Notes: a model not told the origin generated them from the sequence alone. DNA of 64,000 bases from Sphaerosporella brunnea (GCA_008704415.1 VXIS01000106.1:62001-126000), one strand, 5' to 3'; positions 43,070 through 55,215 are shown, numbered from the stretch's first letter. Numbers and translations: made by a program.

Positions 43070-45464
43070 GCCAAACCACCACCAGCGGAAGAGAGAAAAG
43101 CGCATCAGCCGAAGCCATTACGGCATTGCGCGTCTTCCACATCGCGAAGTTTCTGGATCCGGGGCTAGTTCTGCCGAAAGCGTAAACGCTTGACGGTGTC
43201 CACATCGAGTGACATCGCATGACTGGCTGCAATTTACGAACGGAAGCTGACACGCCTGCGCAGTGCACTCTGTCGCGGGCTAGACCAAGCTAGTTGGGAA
43301 GCATCAGTGCAACACGACTGAGCAACTTCAGCCCATCAACCCACCTCTGCGTGAAACCAAACGCAGTCTAAACGACCTTCACGGCTGCTCGGCGTCCACT
43401 AACGAAAGCGTAGTTGATTCGCCATGGTTGGGAGTCACATTTGTTGCGTTTCCGAACGCTCCGTGCACGACTCGCCACATTTCGCGTGGTGGTAACTCCC
43501 AAGCCCGGGCGGCAACCGAACTGGTTATTTGCAGGTTCCACAGACTGTGGCGTGGGTGAGACGGCATGATGCAGCGTCACCAACATCCAAATCCAAAGTG
43601 TCAAGCTTTGCGCTCACGTCCACCGCCAACACCCACCCCGCAAAAATCTCAAAAACACAGCCTCCATCGATTCCACACGATATCGCCCGATGCAAGCTTC
43701 ACGAATCCCGGCACCGACAACCATCCCTCGGCCCCGTCCGCTTCCAAAACCCTCGTGCCGCGGTCGCCATCGCGCGCGCACTCGGGACCAAAAGGCATCA
43801 CCTCCGGCGCGCCCGGACACATGGATCCCGGCAACCACGGGGCGCAAGACACGGCGAGTGCGCTTCGACGAGTTGCTGCAGCACACTATGCTCGCTAGGT
43901 AGCCACGACGCCCGAGCTTCCGGCTGGTTGGGATGGGTATCGCGGAGTGATGAGGGAGAGGCGGCGAAGTGGGAGTTGGTTGGGATCGATGAAGAGGGGG
44001 CCAAGGATGTGGCGAGGCTGCTCGAACACCTCCGTGTCGATCGTAAGTGAGCTCCCCATCGCCAACCTGCTGGCATCCGAAATACCCCGCTCACAGGGCA
44101 AGTCCACCGCGATCCCGGCCATGTTCGGCTTGTATCTGATTACTCTAACCAGATTACTCCCGCAATCCGCTAAGCGACAAACCAACCAATTTACCTGGCG
44201 AAGCTTCCCCCGTCAAGCCCAAAGAGCAAGCTGTCCGTTTCGCGTGTTTGGGAGAAACTGTGGCTGGTGTAGCTGTTCTCAGCTTGATGGAGACACCTGC
44301 AATCCGGCCAGCTTGGACGAGCCGTCCGGATCGCGGCAACAGCAGGTACTCATTGGCAGAGCTTACTCGTCGATCTGGGCCGAGCCGACCAGATATTTGG
44401 GGTTTACCGACGCGTTTGACCTGCATTGCCGAGCCCGCGTGAATATTCAGCGGAAAGCAGGGGTGTCGACGAAGCTAGACGCCGTTGACCTTTAGCGCCA
44501 TATATTTGGCAGCTCTGGGTCGGTCCAAATTGGTCGGGTGCATTAGGACTCCTGGGACGAAGCCAATCAATCTTCGACGTCTGAGCCGTTTAGCCGTCCG
44601 GAACAGGAAAGCGCTTTCGCGAGTTGCCAAGCTCATATACAAGTTTCAAGCTAAACCGTCGCATGGTCATCTGACGTATGAGAGCTAGGTACTGATTGCG
44701 TGATAGAAACGGCTCTATTCTGGACCGTGCAAGCTTACTGATGCCAGCCTTCCCTGTTGATCGGGTGTACCCGAAGGGACAGTGCGTCGTTCTTGTAATA
44801 TCAAGCAGATTCGATCAAGCACCGGCTGTGCAGGTTGCCGGACATCGCGTGCTGGTCAGCGGCAATGGTGTCGTCGGGTGAATCGGATGGTCGTCACGCG
44901 AAGCCACCGAGATTGCAAAAGCGTGATTTTTCAAGAACTGGATTTGCCTCGAGGGCATCATATATTGAATCATAGCCGGAATGCGGACAACTATCCCGAG
45001 CCAAGAGCTGGATAGTGCGACTGCGAGAGGAAAAATCTCGCGATGTCCCCAAGGCCAAAGAACTTTCCCACTGCGCGGTATATAAGAAATCCTACAGTAT
45101 TAGAAACTATGACATAATTAAGGGCGCTCCGCGGAATAAACACGAGGTGTTTCGAAGAGACTCCCGGGTCTCTACGTTTATAACGAACTATTGCCCCCCC
45201 TGCACTCCTGCAGGGAGGGGCAAGTCAAATAATTTATTCCAAACTACTTTGTTCACGAACGTTTAAATCGTAGTCCCATGAGTATAACAATCTTTTTCCA
45301 ATTTTTGTAACAAAAAACCAGATTTATGGACCTGGCGATATACATAAGAGAACCCTTTTCCTTCTGCTCAATCCCTTCTCCACCATCGCAGAAGCCAAGC
45401 TTCATCCTTCCTTCCTCTGTTCGCTCGTTTTTTTGCTGCCACCGGCTGGACAGTTCTTTCCAAA
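43070..45464. other. Spacer upstream of the rhamnogalacturonan lyase gene
   Basis: No gene is recognised; the longest ORFs (43529-44495) have no motif. A hairpin with arms TTGCCCC-CCCTGCA and TGCAGGG-GGGGCAA lies at about 45190-45223. The last 150 bp hold the likely promoter and a pyrimidine-rich leader. Confidence 0.45.
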
Positions 45465-47074
45465 ATGCGTTTCTCAATCCTGCTTGCAGCCTTGCTCGCG
45501 GGGCCCTCCCTCGCTGCCTTCGGCGTGACCGACACCAACGGACGCTACGTCGTGGACACGGACGGCGGGCTCGTCTTCACGGTCAACAAAAGCACGGGCG
45601 ACATAATCAGCCTGAAATACAACGGGGTAGAAGCGCAGGACTCCTCCAAATTCTCGCAAATCGCATCCGGGTTGGGGAGCAGCAACGTCGTCGCCACCAC
45701 GGTCAGCAGCACCGTTATCAAGATTACTGTGACAACTAGCACTTTAACGCAGTACTACATCGCCCAGGTAATACGCCGTCTCTTTGCCCCCCCCCCCCTT
45801 CTCCGGGGACACCACGCTGATGGTGAGGACAGAGCGGCAGCCCGGCGGTCTACATGGGCACGTACATCACCGCCGAGCCGTCGGTCGGCGAACTGCGCTT
45901 CATTGCGCGGCTCAAAAAATCCACGCTCCCCTCGGGGGTCCCCTACGCTGAAACGAGCGGGGGCAAGGTGATCGAAGGCGGGGACGTATTCCTGGTCAAC
46001 GGACAAACGCGCAGCAAATTCTACAGCAGCATCCGGTTCATCGAAGACGCGGTGCACTGCGTTTCCGGCCAGGGGATGGCGGCGTGCATGGCCATCGGCA
46101 ACTACGAATCGTCCTCCGGCGGGCCGTTCCACAGAGACATCGACAACCAGGGGAGCGACCAGCAGGAGCTGTACTTCTACATGAACTCCGGGCACGTGCA
46201 GACGGAGGCGTACCGCATGGGATTCCACGGGCCGTACGCGCTGGTCTTCACCGGCGGCAGCACCGCCAGCGTGCCGGACTTCAGCTTCTTCGAGAGCTGC
46301 AGCCTGACGGGGTATGTCAACAGCGCGGCGCGCGGAAAAGTTGCCGGCACGGTCTCCGGGGTGTCGGACGGCGTGGTGCACTGGTACAACGCGGCGGCGC
46401 AGTACTGGGTCACGTCGTCGGGCGCTTACACGTCGCCGGCGATGAAGCCGGGCGCCTACACGATGGTGCTGTACGAGACCGAGCTGGCGGTGGCCACGGC
46501 CACGGTCACGGTGCAGGCGGGGGCAACCGCGTCCGCCGATCTTGCGTCCACGCGGACGACGGCCAGCGCGCTGTTCCGCATCGGCGCGGTGGACGGGCAG
46601 CCGACCGGGTTCAAGAACGCGGCGAACCAGCTGATCATGCACCCGTCGGACTCGCGCATGGCGTCGTGGGGGCCCACCACGTTCACGTGGGGGACGTCGA
46701 GCGTGGGCGATTTCCCGATGGCGCAGGTGAAGGGCGTCAACGACGCCACCACCATCGTGATCAGCCTCTCCGCCTCGGACGCCGCAACTGCAAGGACGCT
46801 CACGATCTACACCACGCTGTCGTTTTCAGGCGGAAGACCGTCCGTGACGGTGAACGGCGACGCGTTGAGCGTGCCCGCTGCGCCGGCCAAGATCGACAGC
46901 CGCGGCTTCACGCGGGGCGCGTATAGGGGCTATGGAGAGCAGTACAGCTTTACGATCGCCGCCGGCAAGCTGGTGGCGGGAGCGAATAGCATTGCGATCA
47001 GCTGTGTGAGCGGCAGCTCCGGAACGGGCTTTTTGAATCCGAATTTCATCTATGACGCTGTGGAGCTGGTTTAG
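45465..47074 (+). CDS. rglA: Rhamnogalacturonan lyase, polysaccharide lyase family 4, two exons
   Basis: It cleaves the alternating rhamnose-galacturonate backbone of pectin by beta-elimination outside the cell. Exons are 45465-45767 and 45833-47074, giving 514 residues, close to the usual fungal length of about 530. The intron is 65 bp, GTAATA to GACAG, and keeps phase 0; a later AG at 45840 would break the frame. Residues 1-18 are a signal peptide. The N-terminal catalytic domain shows [33 protein letters not shown], the Lys in [10 protein letters not shown] and the His in PFHRDIDNQ, likely catalytic. A fibronectin-like domain and a carbohydrate-binding domain (ending [15 protein letters not shown]) follow. 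Confidence 0.93.
45768..45832 (+). other. Intron of the rhamnogalacturonan lyase gene
   Basis: 65 bp, with a poly-C run in its middle and a GCTGAT branch site. Confidence 0.85.
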
Positions 47075-48469
47075 GAGGAAGTGAAAGCGCCTAGGCCGGG
47101 AGGGGGGGAAGTCGGTAGAAATAGGAGTTTGGGGGATACGGTCAACTGCTGCGTTCTGGGAAAACCAGAGACCTGTAATCCGCATCGGGAGTGAACACCA
47201 CTATGATAGCTCTGTCCCAGTGAGCGAGTGCGTCATGATGTCTGAGCCGGGATTGTCTTCCATGTTTTTTTTCGGAGATCATCCGAGGTGAAACCAGTAA
47301 ACCGAAGCTGAGCTTACCATGCCCGCGCCCGCACGTCACAAATGCAAACCCAAGGTTTACGACTCCAAGCGCAATCCAGTGCACAGCCCACGGTAAGGAG
47401 AGCTAGAGGCTACCAAGCTCCTTTCACGGGGAGCTGCTGAAATCCGGCAACTCAGATGGGTTGTTGGGTTGTATATCGGCCTGGCGGCGGAGGATAATCC
47501 AAACACCGGAAATCACTCGACCGTGAAACACTAGAACTCACTCGCTTTCGCGGGTTCGCGCCATCATGCGGGCTGCGTTCCGCTCCGTCGAATGTACCGC
47601 CGGCATGAGCTACGGTCAAGTTCTTTCACGCAACATCCAGCGAGAGAGCGCGAGGGGAGAGACTAGATGCAGTTGGTCTGGCTGTGTTTCTATTCCAGGT
47701 ACGGTCATTGTCGACGTTGCCAGCTACAGCAAGTGCGGGCTCACAGACGACCAAACGCAAACCCGTTGCGTTACGGATCGGTCAACGGAGGATCCACATC
47801 GACGCACATGCCATCACTCGCCATCAGACCAACGGATAAGAGGCAAAAAAGTGAAAGCTTCTCCCAGAGGACGCTGGTAGTCAGGTGCGCGGTAAAAGCC
47901 TCGAATGCCACAGCTTTCACGCTCGATTTCTTACCCACCACTCGATCCAAAATACCACACTTTCCCCGGCGCAAGTGAATCGTCATGATCACCCTTCGAC
48001 ACCTCTCCTCCCCCGATCACCTCATCGCGCCGCGCATCCAGCCGCCACCGCTGCCTCCTAGCAATGCCGCCTATGACTCCGTGAATCTCTGCGTGTTGCC
48101 AGGCAGCCAGTTGAAAAGGTAAACGCTTCAACACTCTTGATGGAGCCAAACGACTGGGCCATACAAACGAAGTCCAGAACTCGTATCGACTGCGCCGGCT
48201 TTTCGGATCGCAGCTTCATTCTGCAAGAACCAGCTGTCTATTATGGTTGGAACTGTCAAGCCCGTTCACAATCGATGCGGGGAAGAGGGGGGGCAAGGGC
48301 ACTGAGCCAGCCCAGATAGCAATTACAGACGTCGGTTTTGCCGAGCAGATGAGCACATCGAAGCCAATCAAAGCGTTGTGCACTTCAGACAAAGAATCAC
48401 GCGCGGAAAGAGTGGTAGTTCAAAAATCGAGTGGTATGTAGGACTTTTACCGTGGATTTTAGCAACGGT
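47075..48469. other. Spacer downstream of the lyase gene
   Basis: No gene or repeat is recognised on either strand. Confidence 0.45.
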
Positions 48470-48656
48470 ATTGGATTTTCAGGGTCCGGGTTTTCGGTCC
48501 CATGGTGCTTCACGCAATGCACCCGCTATGCCGACGCTGTGTATTTGCGGAACGGAACGCACATGATTTGGTCGAACCGCACTATGCAGTGAAGAAATTT
48601 TCTGTACATAGACAACCATCGCTTTCTTTCTCTCTCAATCCTACCTATTTCCAACA
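48470..48656 (-). repeat. Orphan LTR-like repeat, copy 3 (inverted)
   Basis: Read on the minus strand it starts TGTTGGAAATAGGTAGGATT and shares blocks with the copies at 15761 and 50715, including TGCATTGCGTGA and GACCGAAAACC. Its length is about 187 bp. Confidence 0.62.
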
Positions 48657-50714
48657 AACATGAACGTCAGCATCCCCAGCGTCTTTATCCCCCCGCCACC
48701 GTGTTTTGTGGGCAATACCGCCCCACCGAGTCCACGGTCTTATGGGCGACACCGCCCCGCCGACTACATCGTCTTATGGGCGACACCGCCCGTGCTTGAT
48801 GGCAAGGATGCTGCCATCAAACATGCCGTGAAACAGTCCACGCGGGTAGCATCAATGCGCTTGCAGTTCTCCTCCGCTCATGACCGAGCATGCTGTTGGC
48901 TTTTTCACCCCCTCCCCTGCAACCCCGCCACCCACAGCGAGAATACCGCCCCCGGCTCAGCGCCGAGTCCGTTGCCGTTGATCGCACGTTCAACTGTGCT
49001 CGTCGTATGGGCCTTTAGAGTCTCCACCTTCGCCGCAGCAAAGCAGTCAGCGGTGGACTTGGAGAACAGGGGTTTTGCGTACTTACCTCCCGAGACTAGT
49101 TGCGCGAATGGGCAGCTCCCTCGTCGGAGCTACCCTTGGCGGCTGGTGTTTCGGCCGCCGTAAAATCTCCGCAACCAGCGGCGGGCCTGGTGGGTTGGGA
49201 ACCCGATGAAGAAGCAATGATGGGGAACTCTACGTTTGGGTTAGCGTTTCGAACAGTTTGGGATGTATGCGGTAGACCTACGTTGTGGCCGGAGCGCGCA
49301 GTGCGGTTACTCCTTCGCCTCCTCGCTCTTCGCCGCATCGTGTCATCCCCGCTTGATCCAACCTCTAACCTTTGGTTATAGACGCGATGCCATAACCTTC
49401 ACTCAAATCCACCGACACATCTGCTGTGTCTTGTCGTTAGCCTCGCGCCCGTGACGTTGCGGCACACTCAGGCTAGCCAGGAGGGTCGGTGTTGAACGTG
49501 TGTTTGCGCAAAGGCAGAAGCGGAGCGATACCGGCAAAGGTATCGTGGCAGGAGGATGGTAGAAACCAAGGGAGGAGTGTGGAATCAATCGCAGTTGAGA
49601 AGTGAAGAGAAGATCTTATTCTCGAAGAGATTGTTGTGTTGATTGTTGTGCTTGGTTGAGGGAGAGAGAGCAGGTGCACTTGGGACACTTGAAAACCCTA
49701 ACCTGCACGCGCCCCACCAAAAAACAGCAACGCAAAACACGATATCGTCACAAAGAAAAAATAAACGCTGGGCATCTTACTGCCAGAACTGACGAGGGCT
49801 CTTTCGCATTAATTTTGAGCCAGCAATCGCAATTTTTGGAGCCAAGCCAGTGGAGATATCGATTTTTCTCCGTTTTTCGATCGTGGTTTCTCAGGTGTCC
49901 CAAGACTTAAAAATCCGTGGAGTACACCTAACCCGCACGCGCCCCACCAAAACGCAAAGAAAAATAGCCTCTCGACTTATCAACGGCAAAATTTTTGAGG
50001 GGGCTTTCGCATTAATTTTGAGCCAGATAAAACGGATTTTTTAGACCAAAGCCAGCAGAGATGGCGATCGTAATCGCAGTGGTAAGTGCCCGTGATGAGT
50101 AAAAAGGGAAACACGTCAGGACAACCAAGGAAATACCACATCCATCACAATTTGACACTCGGGAGCGGGGCCTGACGAAGCGACGCTGATGAGGATCTCT
50201 GGGGGAACTCGGGGGATCCGGGATTAGCATTTCGAACGGGTATGTGGTAGACTTACTCGTGGAGTCCGCACGGTGCTGGGGAACGGGTGCCGTGTTCGCA
50301 CTAGTGCTCCCGTCATGAAGAGGATCGCGTTGGCGCACTTTTCCGCGGACGTCGTTGATTAAACCCACTCAAGCCGGTATGTCGGCTTGCTCCTTTCCCC
50401 AAGCCGCGGGTGCAATCCACCGTAGCCTCCAGCTTTTGCGCGATTGCACGGGGGAATGGCGGTAAGCTTGGCGCTGCTGGCATTGATCCGAGAGACCAGA
50501 AGCTGATTGACGTTTTGTGGCAAGCCGTCTCGGCTCATCTTGCCATCAAAGCGGAGCCGAGAAGGAAGATGTTTTGGACTTGGCGATGACATGCTCTTCA
50601 TTGCAGCTTCTCGGCTGAGGTTTTTCGCAATGGAGGTCTGTGAATCGGCATCCAGAGAAGCGTCACTCAGAAGCAGAGGGGAATGAAAGCGATTGTTGTC
50701 TAAGCACCGGTTGT
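48657..50714. other. Spacer with diverged internal duplications
   Basis: No gene is recognised. A unit of about 30 bp (TCTTATGGGCGACACCGCCC) repeats at 48737-48790. Two larger related segments lie at about 49685-49870 and 49917-50065, sharing CGCACGCGCCCCACCAAAA and TTTCGCATTAATTTTGAGCC. Parts of 49200-49290 also resemble 50195-50260 (TTTCGAAC, then GGTAGAC). Confidence 0.5.
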
Positions 50715-50905
50715 TGTTGGAAATTGGTAGGATTGAGAGATAAGAAAACAATGGTTCTCTATGCACAGAAGATTTCTCCCTTATAGTGCGGTTCGGCCAA
50801 ATCGTTCGTGTTGCTTTTACCGGTCCGCAAATCCCTAGCGGTGCATTGCGTGACGCACCGTGACCGAGCAGCGGAAAGACCGAAACCCGAAACCCGAAAC
50901 TTTCG
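50715..50905 (+). repeat. Orphan LTR-like repeat, copy 2
   Basis: It starts TGTTGGAAATTGGTAGGATT and shares TCCGCAAAT, GTGCATTGCGTGACGCACC and the GAAACCC runs with the other copies. A Copia RT fragment on the opposite strand abuts its right end. Confidence 0.62.
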
Positions 50906-51060
50906 CCTGGAATCGTGTCCGAAATTCCTGGCAAAGCAGCTCCAACTGGTGATTCGGTCCTGCGATCAGGATGTCGTCGACATATAGGTTGAGTAGGGCG
51001 TCGTCGCTCTAACACTGGTTATCATCGGTGGACAGGTTTTGCATACCCTCAGGCTGGTGG
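50906..51060 (-). pseudogene. Copia reverse transcriptase fragment
   Basis: The minus strand reads LNLYVDDILIAGPN, the catalytic YVDD block of Ty1/Copia RT, followed by a short helical stretch (LELLCQEFRTRF). Upstream QPEGMQN resembles the QPEG block that precedes it in the family. A stop separates the two. The fragment is not from the Copia at 21 kb, whose sequence differs. Confidence 0.68.
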
Positions 51061-52109
51061 AAGAGGTTCAATACTAGTTAAGGTTAGCAATTACAGTAAA
51101 TAAGCATAGTCAGAAACATCCTAAAACAACATACCTGGTTGAGCGCCACCATCTGGTTGGATACGCTGGCTGTTGAAGGGCGGGACGATGTCAAACCAAA
51201 GACCTCACCCAAGTCGTTCAGGGACTGAACACTCGAGCGATGAGCGGCGAGTATTTGAGCTTCGGTACACAGAACCGCACATGCACCACATCCGGGATGC
51301 TGAGTGCGTGACGCACCATGGTCGAAAACCCCCGAAATCTAATAGCATCACGAGCAATCTTCTTGGTAGCGGCTATGTCGACGTAGTCTGATGCCTGTCC
51401 GTATTCGCGCGCCTCGTGTTCACACCGACCATCAACGGGGAGCGGTCGTTTGTTTCTGGCCGCTTGAAGGGGCCAGGAGACCCACGCGGGATGTGAAGCC
51501 GTGATAAACTGCTCGGCGGAGAGAGTGGACCCCCAGAGAATCCGCAGCGGTAAGTGTATTGGCGGTCAACGCTGCACCTGCGAACGCCCCTTGCGGTCGC
51601 TGTTGGAAGGCTGCATCGCTCGGGGACGTAAGCGTGCCGCGTCACTTGTTTTCAGCGACGCTGAGCCTGGCGTTTCCGGCTTCGCGATGCCCGGCAGTTG
51701 CGTTGCCGTGATTTTGGACTTCCGCCGTTGATGCGGGCCGCTCAGGTCGGAGCGGCGTCCGCGTCCGCTATCAGTTGCGGGATACCGGGTGGTGATAGGT
51801 GAGAAACCGAAAGTCTGCGGATTTGGCGGGGTCCTCAGGCGACAAGCTCGACTATCGTCCCTGGAAAAAGTCCATTTTTGCCTTGAGCAGGGAGGGGGGA
51901 TTTGGGTAGGTAATCAAGTTTATTGTCTGTATGCGACCGCAAACCAATACTCATCCCCGCTGGGTTTGGAAATGGGTGTGGTCGGTGGCGGATGAATTGA
52001 TCCTTTGCCGTGGAGAAGTGGGTGGGTAAAACTCAAGATATATAGCGAGAAAATAGAGGCGTGATATTTGAATCTCACTCAACCCCACACGCCGCCTTGT
52101 GACGCGTTT
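51061..52109. other. Spacer with no recognisable gene
   Basis: A short piece of the orphan LTR repeat (GTGCGTGACGCACCATGGTC) recurs at 51304-51323. Otherwise nothing is recognised. Confidence 0.45.
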
Positions 52110-52520
52110 TCTGCTTGCTCTTTCCTCCTCGGCCCCGCGTTTATAACCCTTCCGATCACGCTCCCTTTCTGACGATCCAGCCCTCATCCCACTTAGATTG
52201 TCTCGCAGCACAGCAACCTCCCCCCAACTGCCCAGTTCTTTATCTTCTCGGTCTCGGTCAATCTCTTCCTCTTCTACTATCCAACCTTCTCAATCTGCTA
52301 TCGTCGCTCTTTCTACCATCCTCTCTCCCTCTCTTGTCCGATCCTGCTCTTCATCCCGCCGACCCTCTCTTCTCCGTTTGTGTCTTCGCGCACCCCCCAC
52401 CCCATCTCTTCCCTCTTCTCCACCTCATCCTCCTCCTATTCTCGTCTTCGCCTCTTTATCGCCTTCCTATCTTCACGTCCACGCCTCACCCCATTATCGT
52501 CCATTCGTACGTCACTTAAG
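52110..52520 (+). promoter_or_regulatory. Long pyrimidine-rich tract, possible promoter or 5' leader
   Basis: About 400 bp strongly biased to C and T on the plus strand, with a TTTATAA box at 52140. Such tracts often lie before transcription starts of fungal genes. A spliced gene may follow, so a promoter role is inferred. Confidence 0.45.
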
Positions 52521-52878
52521 ACACGACGCATGAATACTTGGTATGGTATCCCTCTCCCTAATTCTTCGGTCTCGAAGGAGTGCTCGTGCCTCATGGAGCC
52601 GCGCTGACTTCTTCTCAAGCGCATCGCAAGTCTACCTACACCCTATTACAACATACAAAGCGAAAGCATAATCTCGGTCTCTGCTAGCGAAGATGCGAGC
52701 GCCGAGCACAAGGATGGTGCTTCGAGGCAGCGTCCCTCGAATCAAGACAGGAGTATCGACAAGAACAAGACTTCGCTTCCGCACATTACTGATCGAGGAT
52801 TCCGAAGAGTCTCCATCGCATTTTCAGAGGACTGTGGTTTATCCCCCAGCATGCAGCTGCCTCTACCAAGGACGACAT

Positions 52879-53543
52879 GGATGTGAAGCAGTCTTTTCTG
52901 ACACACAACATGTGTGAATTGCTTGGTAAGTTTGCTTGGATTTCGATACGTGTTTATCTGGTTAACTAACAGGTGAATAGGGGACAGCGATCTCGGCTGC
53001 AAAATTACTACCCGTTTCCCGAGATTGGTTTCTCGGCCACGAGGCCAACGCCATTGTGGATCGACCTCTTCGAAGCTCCGTTCGCACTCAAGACTGCGAT
53101 CGGACCCTGCTCATTGGCTCAATAAATCGGCCACAAGGCAATGGTCTTGCGATGATTGGAAGCCTTCCCGTCGCTCTATACCGGCCGAATCGATCGATGT
53201 TCTATTGCAACAAACAGCCATCTATGCGTGCTGTATAGACCCAATGAATAGAACAGGGGGCTCTATGGCAACGGTCTATTTGGCGACGATAGAACGCCAA
53301 AAATCAGGTCAGGACTTCTTTTACCAGTTCGTCTACCCCTGCCGAGAGTTTTACAGACAGCAACTGACCATCACAGAGGCCGCCGACGTTGCCAGCGCTT
53401 TGTTCCCGCGGTTATCACAAACCGGCGTCGACGCTGTACACTTCTGGGAAACCTACCTCGGATTGGAGCCCCCTCACTCCTACGGGCTCCACAAACGCCC
53501 CGCAGCCAAAGATTCTCTTACCCTCGACTACAGTTGGCGATGA
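52879..53543 (+). CDS. Possible spliced gene of unknown function
   Basis: I do not recognise the product. The ATG at about 52879 opens MDVKQSFLTHNMCELLG. An intron with GTAAGT and a TTAACTAAC branch sequence then fits very well, ending at the AG of GTGAATAG (about 52980) to keep the frame. The second exon runs open to a TGA at 53541-53543. It encodes about 188 residues with a basic N-terminal half and a C-terminal half that looks globular (VYLATIERQKSGQDFFYQF, then VHFWETYLGLEPP). No domain is recognised. Upstream frames from about 52640 are also open, so exon 1 may be longer. A second possible intron (GTATGG to CTCAAG, 52541-52620) is weaker. Confidence 0.38.
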
Positions 53544-54096
53544 ACGTGAGGGGAAGGAAGCATGCGGCCGCCGCGATTGCATGCCCCACGTTCATCGCCA
53601 ACATCTGGGTCCCCACAAAGCAACCTGGCTTCCTATCCCGCACACCGCTGAACCCCAGCAGCATGCGAATGAAGATGCCGACGCACGTCGGCGAATGAAA
53701 GCGGCTTTCCCGCGCCACCTCACGCTCCCCACTTGCAAAACCACCAGCTCCCCTCCTGAAACCCGACAACTGCCTTTTGGTATTCGTCGCAAACACAGGG
53801 TGCAAAGTTGCTTTCCCAAAGGATTTCCTCTCCACACCTTCCAGGTCTCATCCGCCGATCTTTCGGGTGGGACCTGGAGGTTAACCCCAGTTTTGGTCAG
53901 CCCCCGGGCAAAACTGGTAAGATTGCGTCAAGCCCGGCCACTCCCCCACCTATGGCCGGGCTTGACGCAATCATCGAGCGCATCCAGCAGCTCAGCTGCG
54001 AACACCCCCGCGGACCAGCCCAGCACTCGGGCCACGGGGGAACGCCTGCCGCCAATCCCCGCTGCTTCCGCGCACAGCAGCACCTGGCAAGGTTCT

Positions 54097-54480
54097 TCGC
54101 CGAGCGCGAGGCGGAGAAGACAGGTTTCGTCCCGGTCCGGGTCGGGTGGTACCCGGACCGGGAGTGGTTCCTAAGCTGGTATGCATGCCCTCGCCCGCCG
54201 GGCGGCATGAGCTCTGGCCCCGGTGGTCCCGTCATCCTCAGACCACGGGGCGCCGCCTGGCGGGTGAACATTCTTTCACCACCCCCAGACGCTCGCAGAG
54301 CGCGAGGCGAAAAAGACTGGCCTGTCTCGGTCAGGGACGGGTAGTAACCCTGACCGGGACAGGCCGACGAAAAGGTCGAATATATTACCCTCGCCCGCCG
54401 GGCGGCCTTGAGCACTGGCTCTGACGGCCCTGTGATCCCAGGAACACGGGGCGCCGCCCGGCGGGTGAAGACTCGTCCAC
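54097..54480 (+). repeat. Two diverged tandem units of about 195 bp within the hairpin cluster
   Basis: Both units begin GAGCGCGAGGCG and contain, in order, an A-rich GAC patch, a long hairpin, CTCGCCCGCCGGGCGGC, a short hairpin and GCGGGTGAA. Between units the hairpin stems have been replaced rather than merely mutated. Confidence 0.78.
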
Positions 54481-54585
54481 CACCTCATCTACCACGTCAT
54501 CAACCACCCCATCAACTACCTCATAACCACCTCATCACCCGTTCATCACCACTCTATACACCACCTCATCCACCACCTACTAGAG
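54480..54585 (+). repeat. CACCTCAT-type simple repeat
   Basis: Degenerate copies of CAYCACCTCATC over about 100 bp. Confidence 0.7.
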
Positions 54586-55004
54586 GCTTGCGGGGTCTCT
54601 GTCAATCAACGGACAGAGACCCTGCGCTCGCGCCACCACACCTGGTGGCGCAACACTCGCCAGGCACCCACTCCGCGGAGTAATCCCTTCTGCGAACGGG
54701 ACCTCCCCACCTGGCTCCGGTTCCCCGACTCTTCTTACTCCTTCAAGAACACGACTACGGCCCTCGCAGAGACGGTGTCGCTGAGACCTCGAAGACATGA
54801 CGGGGCTCGCAGAATCGCGACCAACAACTGTGCGGGCTCCGCCACTATCCCCTGGCCCCCGTGGTCATGCTGCCGAATGAGGCGGACCACGGGGGTCAGC
54901 TATTTGTTTCAGCTCGGCGGGTTCCCCTGGGCCGCCATCATCGCTTGGATGTGGTGAGGATGAAGTGGGACTGGGGCTATTACCCAGCGCTGTATGATCG
55001 CTGG

Positions 55005-55215
55005 CTGTGGTGGAGAGGTTGGAGGGGTTGGAACTGTTGGTGGATGGTTTGGATCGCGGAGGATTTGGATGGCGGGGAGACGGGTTGGAACTGCTGGTGG
55101 ATGGTTTGGATCGTGGAGGATTGGGAGCGTGGTGGATTGGATTAGCGGGGAGACTGGTTGGATCGTGGAAGACTGGGATCGTGGTGGATTGGATTGGCGG
55201 GGAGACGGGTTTTAG
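55005..55215 (+). repeat. G-rich tandem repeat around GGATTGGAT
   Basis: Units of about 45-60 bp with cores TGGTGGATGGTTTGGATCG and GCGGGGAGACGGG repeat three to four times. The plus strand is almost free of C. Confidence 0.82.

Larger units (their letters stand above)
53887..54899. repeat. Cluster of at least nine GC-rich hairpins
   Basis: Paired arms are: 53887-53895 with 53909-53917; 53921-53940 with 53953-53972 (20 bp, perfect); 54131-54142 with 54151-54162; 54217-54228 with 54241-54251; 54317-54334 with 54346-54363; 54425-54432 with 54443-54450; 54590-54603 with 54612-54625; 54630-54638 with 54643-54651; and 54852-54866 with 54885-54899. A 12-bp palindrome sits at 54670-54681. The outer arms 54192-54206 with 54252-54266, and 54390-54404 with 54451-54465, enclose two of these. 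Stems in the two tandem units differ in sequence but stay complementary. Confidence 0.88.

Noticed and set aside
46084..46926. 280-codon frame overlapping the rhamnogalacturonan lyase exon
   Set aside because: Alternative frame of the lyase; its His/Arg/Gly-rich product is typical of a shadow.
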